Shown here: positions 36,568-48,500 of the stretch, one piece after another
How the letters are laid out: the number at the start of each line of letters is the position of its first letter
Numbering within the stretch: position 1 is the stretch's first letter
Origin: Psychromonas ingrahamii 37
Lineage (GTDB): Bacteria; Pseudomonadota; Gammaproteobacteria; Enterobacterales; Psychromonadaceae
Reading direction: 5' to 3'
Assembly: GCF_000015285.1 (NCBI RefSeq)
Contig: NC_008709.1
Coordinates: forward strand, 3,472,001-3,536,000
DNA: 64,000 nt
The notes under the pieces: generated by a model
Database searches by the model: none
The model's input: the letters and a program-made list of their open reading frames with translations, nothing else
What the model was told of the DNA's origin: nothing
Made by a program: the position numbers and the translations under genes

Positions 36568-39500
36568 TTAAGGAGCCAGCCCCTGCGACGTTAACACGTG
36601 GATTGGCATGGATTGCAGATAGTGATCCACCGGGGTGGAACCCACGGTAGTACCTCTCATATCTGCCACTGTTCCCTTCCACAGCTTACCCTGCACCATA
36701 TGTTGCACACTGCTGAAACTAGTAGTCTCCTTAAAGAATCCTGTTCTCATGATACTGACTCCCTGCTTATATCCAGTCGTAATTTTCGTATTTCTAATCT
36801 CCAACTTATTCGCTGACCCCGCCACCATACTATCGGCCAGATTACCTGCATCAGCTCCGTTTAAGTCGATCAACCCGGCATTGCCAACGATAATCACTTG
36901 ATCGCTCGCATCCAAATTATTGGCTGCGGTCCATCTCCCCCAACTTTCATCGCTGACAGTCTTAAATTCCAAGTTAGCAGAATCGACCAATATATACACG
37001 GTATAATCAATATTCGCGTCGAAAATCCGCCCGCTATGACTCGATGACACACCATTCACTAGATCAAACACAACCACAGAGGCATCGTTTATTTCACCAT
37101 TATAATCATCTGTGGTAGCAATATTACCAGCGGTATCTCCAACAAAACCTGTCGCTATATCGAGGTTATCACTCCCACCGTTCGCTAATAAATTTACATC
37201 ACCTTCTAATGCTGCTGCTTTGCTATCATTTAGCGTAATAGTAAAGGTCGAATTATTTGTTGCCACGGCACTTTTGATATCATCTACGGTAAAAGGGACA
37301 TTATTCGTATCATTATTATCGTTATCCATATCCCAGTGCAGTTTACTCCAATTTAAATTGGCCTTGAGGTCGGTATTAACATCTTCAGCACCGCTTAATA
37401 ACGTAGTGATATTCGTACCAGTCAATACCAGTGTATTGTTCGCTTCATTATAAACCGCACCGGTAATGGTGGTGGTTGGGACTTCGGTATCCACAGCTTG
37501 CACGGATTCAGTCGCAGCCAGATTATTATTGCCGGCGGTATCCTTAGCAATATCAGCAGCCACATTAACGGTCATGTCGGTAATGCTGTTCGCGTCAGGC
37601 GTCACGACTAAGGTATATTGGCTGGCTGAAACCTCAGTAAAGGTGCCTTTTGTGCCCCCTATCAAGGTCACATCATTGGCAGTAAAACCACTCATCGCTT
37701 CGCTAAAGTTAAAGGTGTAAATTACCTCGCCAATTGCGGTGCCGGTAGTATTATCGCTGATGGCCACCGTCGGAATAACCGTATCCACTGCCTGCACGGA
37801 TTCGGTCGCAACCAGATTGTTATTGCCGGCGGTATCCTTAGCAATATCAGCGGCCACATTAACGGTCATGTCGGTAATGCTGTTCGCGCTCGGCGTTACT
37901 ACCAGGGTATATTGGCTGGCTGAAACCTCAGTAAAGGTACCTTTTGCGCCCCCCGTTAGGGTCACATCATCAATTGTAAAACCACTCATCGCTTCGCTAA
38001 AGTTAAAGGTGTAAATTACCTCGCCAATTGCGGTGCCGGTAGTATTATCGCTGATGGCCACCGTCGGAATAACTGTATCCACTGCCTGCACGGATTCGGT
38101 CGCAACCAGATTGTTATTGCCGGCGGTATCCTTAGCAATATCAGCGGCCACATTAACGGTCATGTCGGTAATGCTGTTCGCGCTCGGCGTTACTACCAGG
38201 GTATATTGGCTGGCTGAAACCTCAGTAAAGGTGCCTTTTGTGCCCCCCATTAGGATCACATCATTGGCAGTAAAACCACTCATCGCTTCGCTAAAGTTAA
38301 AGGTGTAAATTACCTCGCCAATTGCGGTGCCGGTAGTATTATCGCTGATGGCCACCGTCGGAATAACCGTATCCACTGCCTGCACGGATTCGGTCGCAAC
38401 CAGATTATTATTACCCGCGGTATCCTTAGCAATATCAGCGGCCACATTGACGGTCATATTGGTCGTACTGTTCGCGTCAGGCGTCACGACTAAGGTATAT
38501 TGGCTGGCTGAAATCTCAGTAAAGGTGCCTTTTGTGCCCCCCGTTAGGATCACATCATTGGCAGTAAAACCACTCATCGCTTCGCTAAAGTTAAAGGTGT
38601 AAATTACCTCGCCAATTGCGGTGCCGGTAGTATTATCGCTGATGGCCACCGTCGGAATAACCGTATCCACTGCCTGCACGGATTCGGTCGCAACCAGATT
38701 ATTATTACCCGCGGTATCCTTAGCAATATCAGCGGCCACATTGACGGTCATATTGGTCGTACTGTTCGCGTCAGGCGTCACGACTAAGGTATATTGGCTG
38801 GCTGAAATCTCAGTAAAGGTGCCTTTTGTGCCCCCCGTTAGGATCACATCATTGGCAGTAAAACCACTCATCGCTTCACTAAAGTTAAAGCTGTAAATTA
38901 CCTCGCCAATTGCGGTGCCGGTAGTATTATCAGTGATGGTCACCGTCGGAATAACCGTATCCACTGCCTGCACGGATTCGGTCGCAACCAGATTGTTATT
39001 GCCCGCGGTATCCTTAGCAATATCAGCGGCCACATTAACGGTCATATTGGTCGTACTGTTCGCGTCAGGCGTCACGACTAAGGTATATTGGCTGGCTGAA
39101 ACCTCCGTAAAGGTGCCTTTTGTGCCCCCGGTCAAGGTCACATCATTGGCAGTAAAACCACTCATCGCTTCGCTAAAGTTAAAGGTGTAAGTTACCTCAC
39201 CAATTGCGGTGCCGGTAGTATTATCGCTGATGGTCACCGTCGGAATAACCGTATCCACTGCCTGCACGGATTCAGTCGCAACCAGATTGTTATTGCCGGC
39301 GGTATCCTTAGCAATATCAGCGGCCACATTAACGGTCATATTGGTCGTACTGTTCGCGTCAGGCGTCACGACTAAGGTATATTGGCTGGCTGAAACCTCC
39401 GTAAAGGTGCCTTTTGTGCCCCCGGTCAAGGTCACATCATTGGCAGTAAAACCACTCATCGCTTCGCTAAAGTTAAAGGTGTAAATTACCTCCCCAATTG

Positions 39501-42500
39501 CGGTGCCGGTAGTATTATCGCTGATGGCCACCGTCGGAATAACCGTATCCACTGCCTGCACGGATTCGGTCGCAACCAGATTATTATTACCCGCGGTATC
39601 CTTAGCAATATCAGCGGCTACATTAACAGTCATGTCGGTAATGCTGTTCGCGTCAGGCGTCACGACTAAGGTATATTGGCTGGCTGAAATCTCAGTAAAG
39701 GTGCCTTTTGTGCCCCCCGTTAGGATCACATCATCAATTGCAAAGCCACTCATCGCTTCACTAAAGTTAAAGCTGTAAATTACCTCCCCAATTGCGGTGC
39801 CGGTAGTATTATCGCTGATGGTCACCGTCGGAATAACTGTATCCACTGCCTGCACAGATTCAGTCGCAGCCAGATTATTATTACCGGCGGGATCCTTAGC
39901 AATATCAGTGGCTACATTAACGGTCATGTCGGTAATGCTGTTCGCGTCAGGCGTCACGACTAAGGTATATTGGCTGGCTGAAATCTCAGTAAAGGTGCCT
40001 TTTGTGCCCCCCGTTAGGATCACATCATCAATTGCAAAGCCACTCATCGCTTCACTAAAGTTAAAGCTGTAAATTACCTCCCCAATTGCGGTGCCGGTAG
40101 TATTATCGCTGATGGTCACCGTCGGAATAACTGTATCCACTGCCTGCACAGATTCAGTCGCAGCCAGATTATTATTACCGGCGGGATCCTTAGCAATATC
40201 AGCGGCCACATTAACGGTCATGTCGGTAATGCTGTTCGCGTCAGGCGTCACGACTAGGGTATATTGGCTGGCTGAAACCTCAGTAAAGGTGCCTTTTGTG
40301 CCCCCCATTAGGATCACATCATTGGCAGTAAAACCACTCATCGCTTCACTAAAGTTAAAGCTGTAAATTACCTCGCCAATTGCGGTGCCGGTAGTATTAT
40401 CAGTGATGGTCACCGTCGGAATAACCGTATCCACTGCCTGCACGGATTCGGTCGCAACCAGATTGTTATTGCCCGCGGTATCCTTAGCAATATCAGCGGC
40501 CACATTAACGGTCATATTGGTCGTACTGTTCGCGTCAGGCGTCACGACTAAGGTATATTGGCTGGCTGAAACCTCCGTAAAGGTGCCTTTTGTGCCCCCG
40601 GTCAAGGTCACATCATTGGCAGTAAAACCACTCATCGCTTCGCTAAAGTTAAAGGTGTAAATTACCTCCCCAATTGCGGTGCCGGTAGTATTATCAGTGA
40701 TGGTCACCGTCGGAATAACCGTATCCACTGCCTGCACGGATTCGGTCGCAACCAGATTGTTATTGCCCGCGGTATCCTTAGCAATATCAGCGGCCACATT
40801 AACGGTCATATTGGTCGTACTGTTCGCGTCAGGCGTCACGACTAAGGTATATTGGCTGGCTGAAACCTCCGTAAAGGTGCCTTTTGTGCCCCCGGTCAAG
40901 GTCACATCATTGGCAGTAAAACCACTCATCGCTTCGCTAAAGTTAAAGGTGTAAGTTACCTCACCAATTGCGGTGCCGGTAGTATTATCGCTGATGGTCA
41001 CCGTCGGAATAACCGTATCCACTGCCTGCACGGATTCAGTCGCAACCAGATTGTTATTGCCGGCGGTATCCTTAGCAATATCAGCGGCCACATTAACGGT
41101 CATATTGGTCGTACTGTTCGCGTCAGGCGTCACGACTAAGGTATATTGGCTGGCTGAAACCTCCGTAAAGGTGCCTTTTGTGCCCCCGGTCAAGGTCACA
41201 TCATTGGCAGTAAAACCACTCATCGCTTCGCTAAAGTTAAAGGTGTAAATTACCTCCCCAATTGCGGTGCCGGTAGTATTATCGCTGATGGTCACCGTCG
41301 GAATAACTGTATCCAGTACCTGCACGGATTCAGTCGCAACCAGATTATTATTGCCGGCGGGATCCTTAGCAATATCAGCGGCTACATTAACAGTCATGTC
41401 GGTAATGCTGTTCGCGTCAGGCGTCACGACTAAGGTATATTGGCTGGCTGAAACCTCAGTAAAGGTGCCTTTTGTGCCCCCCGTTAGGATCACATCATCA
41501 ATTGTAAAACCACTCATCGCTTCACTAAAGTTAAAGGTGTAAATTACCTCCCCAATTGCGGTGCCGGTAGTATTATCGCTGATGGTCACCGTCGGAATAA
41601 CCGTATCCACTGCCTGCACGGATTCAGTCGCAACCAGACTATTATTGCCGGCGGTATCCTTAGCAATATCAGCGGCCACATTGACGGTCATCTCGGTAAT
41701 GCTGTTCGCGTCAGGCGTCACAACTAGGGTATATTGGCTGGCTGAAACCTCAGTAAAGGTACCTTTTGTGCCCCCCGTTAGGATCACATCATCAATTGTA
41801 AAACCACTCATCGCTTCACTAAAGTTAAAGGTGTAAATTACCTCCCCAATTGCGGTGCCGGTAGTATTATCGCTGATGGCCACCGTCGGAATAACCGTAT
41901 CCACTGCCTGCACGGATTCGGTCGCAACCAGATTGTTATTGCCGGCGGGATCCTTAGCAATATCAGCGGCTACATTAACGGTCATGTCGGTAATGCTGTT
42001 CGCGTCAGGCGTTACTACCAGGGTATATTGGCTGGCTGAAACCTCAGTAAAGGTACCTTTTGCGCCCCCCGTTAGGGTCACATCATCAATTGTAAAACCA
42101 CTCATCGCTTCGCTAAAGTTAAAGGTGTAAATTACCTCGCCAATTGCGGTGCCGGTAGTATTATCGCTGATGGTCACCGTCGGAATAACTGTATCCACTG
42201 CTTGCACGGATTCAGTCGCAACCAGATTGTTATTGCCCGCGGTATCCTTAGCAATATCCGCGGCCACATTAACGGTCATATTGGTCGTACTGTTCGCGTC
42301 AGGCGTCACGACTAAGGTATATTGGCTGGCTGAAACCTCCGTAAAGGTGCCTTTTGTGCCCCCCATTAGGATCACATCATTGGCAGTAAAACCACTCATC
42401 GCTTCACTAAAGTTAAAGCTGTAAATTACCTCGCCAATTGCGGTGCCGGTAGTATTATCGCTGATGGTCACCGTCGGAATAACCGTATCCACTGCCTGTA

Positions 42501-45500
42501 CGGATTCGGTCGCAACCAGATTATTATTGCCGGCGGGATCCTTAGCAATATCAGCGGCTACATTAACGGTCATGTCGGTAATGCTGTTCGCGTCAGGCGT
42601 CACTACTAGAGTATATTGGCTGGCTGAAACCTCAGTAAAGGTGCCTTTTGTGCCCCCCGTTAGGGTCACATCATCAATTGTAAAACCACTCATCGCTTCG
42701 CTAAAGTTAAAGGTGTAAATTACCTCCCCAATTGCGGTGCCGGTAGTATTATCGCTGATGGTCACCGTCGGAATAACCGTATCCACTGCCTGCACAGATT
42801 CAGTCGCAACCAGATTATTATTGCCGGCGGTATCCTTAGCAATATCAGCGGCTACATTAACGGTCATGTCGGTAATGCTGTTCGCGCTCGGCGTTACTAC
42901 TAGAGTATATTGGCTGGCTGAAACCTCAGTAAAGGTGCCTTTTGTGCCCCCCGTTAGGATCACATCATCAATTGTAAAACCACTCATCGCTTCGCTAAAG
43001 TTAAAGGTGTAAATTACCTCACCAATTGCGGTGCCGGTAGTATTATCGCTGATGGCCACCGTCGGAATAACCGTATCCACTGCCTGCACGGATTCAGTCG
43101 CAACCAGATTATTATTGCCGGCGGGATCCTTAGCAATATCAGCGGCCACATTAACGGTCATGTCGGTAATGCTGTTCGCGTCAGGCGTCACTACTAAGGT
43201 ATATTGGCTGGCTGAAACCTCAGTAAAGGTGCCTTTTGTGCCCCCCGTTAGGGTCACATCATTGGCAGTAAAGCCACTCATCGCTTCGCTAAAGTTAAAG
43301 GTGTAAATTACCTCACCAATTGCGGTGCCCGTAGTATTATCGCTGATGGTCACCGTCGGAATAACTGTATCCAGTACCTGCACGGATTCAGTCGCAACCA
43401 GATTATTATTGCCGGCGGGATCCTTAGCAATATCAGCGGCCACATTAACGGTCATGTCGGTAATGCTGTTCGCGTCAGGCGTTACTACTAGGGTATATTG
43501 GCTGGCTGAAACCTCAGTAAAGGTGCCTTTTGTGCCCCCCGTTAGGGTCACATCATTGGCAGTAAAGCCACTCATCGCTTCGCTAAAGTTAAAGGTGTAA
43601 ATTACCTCACCAATTGCGGTGCCCGTAGTATTATCGCTGATGGTCACCGTCGGAATAACTGTATCCAGTACCTGCACGGATTCAGTCGCAACCAGATTAT
43701 TATTGCCGGCGGGATCCTTAGCAATATCAGCGGCCACATTAACGGTCATGTCGGTAATGCTGTTCGCGTCAGGCGTTACTACTAGGGTATATTGGCTGGC
43801 TGAAACCTCAGTAAAGGTGCCTTTTGTGCCCCCTGTCAAGGTCACATCATTGGCAGTAAAACCACTCATCGCTTCGCTAAAGTTAAAGGTGTAAATTACC
43901 TCGCCGATTGCGGTGCCAGTAGTATTATCGCTGATGGTCACCGTCGGAATAACCGTATCCACTGCCTGCACGGATTCAGTCGCAACCAGATTATTATTGC
44001 CGGCGGGATCCTTAGCAATATCCGCGGCCACATTAACGGTCATGTCGGTAATGCTGTTCGCGTCAGGCGTTACTACTAGGGTATATTGGCTGACTGAAAC
44101 CTCAGTAAAGGTGCCTTTTGTGCCCCCTGTCAAGGTCACATCATTGGCAGTAAAACCACTCATCGCTTCGCTAAAGTTAAAGGTGTAAATTACCTCGCCA
44201 ATTGCGGTGCCGGTAGTATTATCGCTGATGGTCACCGTCGGAATAACCGTATCCACTGCCTGCACGGATTCAGTCGCAACCAGATTATTATTGCCGGCGG
44301 TATCCTTAGCAATATCAGCGGCTACATTAACGGTCATGTCGGTAATGCTGTTCGCATCAGGCGTCACGACTAGGGTATATTCGCTGGCTGAAACCTCAGT
44401 AAAGGTGCCTTTTGCGCCCCCCGTTAGGATCACATCATCAATTGTAAAACCACTCATCGCTTCGCTAAAGTTAAAGGTGTAAATTACCTCGCCAATTGCG
44501 GTGCCGGTAGTATTATCGCTGATGGCCACCGTCGGAATAACCGTATCCACTGCTTGCACGGATTCAGTCGCAACCAGATTATTATTGCCGGCGGGATCCT
44601 TAGCAATATCAGCGGCTACATTAACGGTCATGTCGGTAATGCTGTTCGCGTCAGGCGTCACTACTAAGGTATATTGGCTGGCTGAAACCTCAGTAAACGT
44701 GCCTTTTGCGCCCCCCGTTAGGATCACATCATCAATTGTAAAACCACTCATCGCTTCGCTAAAGTTAAAGGTGTAAATTACCTCGCCAATTGCGGTGCCG
44801 GTAGTATTATCACTGATGGCCACCGTCGGAATAACCGTATCCACTGCTTGCACGGATTCGGTCGCAACCAGATTGTTATTGCCGGCGGTATCCTTAGCAA
44901 TATCAGCGGCTACATTAACGGTCATGTCGGTAATGCTGTTCGCGTCAGGCGTCACTACCAGAGTGTAGACACTGTCTCCATCGACACCGCTGTCAAAGCT
45001 GCCAACTTTGCTGCCGCCGGTGACAGTAACATCAGCCACGGTAAAGTCGTTGACGGCTTCCGGGAAGGTGAAGGTATAGATCACTTCGCCGGTGGCCGTA
45101 TCAACGGTGTTATCCGTAATCGCAACAGTCGGTGCGGTCGTATCACCGGTCACTGAAAAGTTACTGGTGGCAGGACTTTCGTTGCCCGCGGCATCGGTTT
45201 CCTGAGTATTGAACTGGTAGGCAGTACCATCGGTAACAGTAGCGCTGTAGCGCCAGGTCGTTCCGCTAATAGTTGCCGCACCCAGTAAGACACCGCCATT
45301 ATAAACATTAATGCTTGAGCCAGCCTCATTGCTGCCACTAAGCACTAGCGCAGTATCGTCGGTGCTATCGCCCGAGGTTAAATCACCTGTCACTGAACCC
45401 TGATTATCGCTGATCACCATCGGGCTCGCCGCCATTGAACTAGCTGTTGGTGCGGTCGTATCCCCAGTCACTGAAAAGTTACTGGTGGCAGGACTTTCGT

Positions 45501-48500
45501 TGCCCGCGGCATCGGTTTCCTGAGTATTGAACTGGTAGGCAGTGCCATCGGCAACAGTAGCGCTGTAGCGCCAGGTTGTTCCGCTAATAGTTGCGGCCCC
45601 CAATAGGGTGTTGCCACTATAAACATTAACCTTTGAGCCAGCCTCATTGCTGCCACTAAGCACTAGCGCAGTATCGTCGGTGCTATCGCCCGAGGCTAAA
45701 TCACCTGTCACTGAACCCTGATTATCGCTGACCACCATCGGGCTCGCCGCCATTGAACTAGCGGTTGGTGCGGTCGTATCCCCGGTCACTGAAAAGTTAC
45801 TGGTGGCTGGACTTTCGTTACCCGCGGCATCGGTTTCCTGAGTATTGAACTGGTAGGCAGTACCATCGGTAACAGTAGCGCTGTAGCGCCAGGTCGTTCC
45901 GCTAATAGTTGCGGCCCCCAATAGGGTGCTGCCACTATAAACATTAACCTTTGAGCCAGCCTCATTGCTGCCACTGAGTATTAGCGTGGTATCGTCGGTG
46001 CTATCACCCGAGGTTAAATCGCCTTGCACTGAACCCTGATCATCGCTGACCACCATTGGGCTGGCCGCCATTGAACTGGCGGTCGGTGCTGTCGTATCAC
46101 CGGTTACTGCAAAGTCACTGGTGGCAGGGCTTTCGTTGCCCGCGACATCGGTTTCCTGAGTATTGAATTGGTAGGTAGTGCCATCAGCAACATGTGCGTT
46201 GTAGATCCAGCCTGTTCCAGTAACAGTTGCCGCCCCCAGTAAGGTGCTGCCGTTATAAACATTAACCCTTGAACCTGCCTCATTGCTGCCACTGAGTATT
46301 AGCGTGGTATCGTCGGTGCTATCACCATCGCTTAAATCGCCTTGCACTGAACCCTGATCATCGCTGGCCACCATCGAACTGGCGGTCGGTGCCGTCGTAT
46401 CACCGGTTACTGCAAAATTACTGGTGGCAACGCTTTCGTTACCCGCAGCATCGGTCTCTTTAGTATTGAACTGGTAGCTAGTGCCATCGGTAACAGTAGC
46501 GCTGTAACTCCAGGTCGTTCCGCTAATAGTTGCCGCACCCAGTAAGGTGCTGCCGTTATAAACATTAACACTTGAGCCTGCCTCATTGCTGCCACTGAGT
46601 ATTAGCGCGGTGTCGTCGGTGCTATCACCCGAGGTTAAATCGCCTTGCACTGAACCCTGATCATCGCTGACCACCATCGGGCTCGCCGCCATTGAACTGG
46701 CGGTCGGTGCGGTCATATCCCCGGTCACTGAAAAGTTACTGGTGGCAGGACTTTCGTTGCCCGCGGCATCGGTTTCCTGAGTATTGAACTGGTAGGCAGT
46801 ACCATCGGTAACAGTAGCGCTGTAGCGCCAGGTCGTTCCGCTAATAGTTGCCGCACCCAGTAAGACACCGCCATTATAAACATTAATGCTTGAGCCAGCC
46901 TCATTGCTGCCACTAAGCACTAGCGCAGTATCGTCGGTGCTATCGCCCGAGGTTAAATCACCTGTCACTGAACCCTGATTATCGCTTACCACCATCGGGC
47001 TCTCCGCCATTGAACTAGCTGTTGGTGCTGTCGTATCACCGGTTACTGCAAAGTTACTGGTGACAACACTTTCGTTGCCCGCAGCATCGGTTTCCTGAGC
47101 ATTGAACTGGTAGCTAGTGCCATCGACAATAGTCGCGCTGTAGCGCCAAGTTGTTCCGCTAATAGTTGCGGCCCCCAATAGGGTGCTGCCACTATAAACA
47201 TTAACCTTTGAGCCAGCCTCATTGCTGCCACTGAGTATTAGCGTGGTATCGTCGGTGCTATCACCCGAGGTTAAATCGCCTTGCACTGAACCCTGATCAT
47301 CGCTGACCACCATTGGGCTGGCCGCCATTGAACTGGCGGTCGGTGCTGTCGTATCACCGGTTACTGCAAAGTCACTGGTGGCAGGGCTTTCGTTGCCCGC
47401 GACATCGGTTTCCTGAGTATTGAATTGGTAGGTAGTGCCATCAGCAACATGTGCGTTGTAGATCCAGCCTGTTCCAGTAACAGTTGCCGCCCCCAGTAAG
47501 GTGCTGCCGTTATAAACATTAACCCTTGAACCTGCCTCATTGCTGCCACTGAGTATTAGCGTGGTATCGTCGGTGCTATCACCATCGCTTAAATCGCCTT
47601 GCACTGAACCCTGATCATCGCTGGCCACCATCGAACTGGCGGTCGGTGCCGTCGTATCACCGGTTACTGCAAAATTACTGGTGGCAACGCTTTCGTTACC
47701 CGCAGCATCGGTCTCTTTAGTATTGAACTGGTAGCTAGTGCCATCGGTAACAGTAGCGCTGTAACTCCAGGTCGTTCCGCTAATAGTTGCCGCACCCAGT
47801 AAGGTGCTGCCGTTATAAACATTAACACTTGAGCCTGCCTCATTGCTGCCACTGAGTATTAGCGCGGTGTCGTCGGTGCTATCACCCGAGGTTAAATCGC
47901 CTTGCACTGAACCCTGATCATCGCTGACCACCATCGGGCTCGCCGCCATTGAACTGGCGGTCGGTGCGGTCATATCCCCGGTCACTGAAAAGTTACTGGT
48001 GGCAGGACTTTCGTTGCCCGCGGCATCGGTTTCCTGAGTATTGAACTGGTAGGCAGTACCATCGGTAACAGTAGCGCTGTAGCGCCAGGTCGTTCCGCTA
48101 ATAGTTGCCGCACCCAGTAAGACACCGCCATTATAAACATTAATGCTTGAGCCAGCCTCATTGCTGCCACTAAGCACTAGCGCAGTATCGTCGGTGCTAT
48201 CGCCCGAGGTTAAATCACCTGTCACTGAACCCTGATTATCGCTTACCACCATCGGGCTCTCCGCCATTGAACTAGCTGTTGGTGCTGTCGTATCACCGGT
48301 TACTGCAAAGTTACTGGTGACAACACTTTCGTTGCCCGCAGCATCGGTTTCCTGAGCATTGAACTGGTAGCTAGTGCCATCGGTAACAGTAGCGCTGTAG
48401 CTCCAGGTCGTTCCACTAATAGTTGCCGCACCCAATAGGGTGCTGCCACTATAAACATTAACCCTTGAGCCCGCCTCATTGCTGCCACTAAGCACCAGCA

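Noticed and set aside
31092-44776. Series of plus-strand open frames of about 91-100 codons repeated every 294 bp opposite the adhesin 1 and 2 arrays, and minus-frame 62-codon frames every 318/303 bp.
   Set aside because: They are shadows of the homogenised repeats: one open antisense frame is copied with each unit. None has a ribosome binding site, and the long sense frames explain the DNA.
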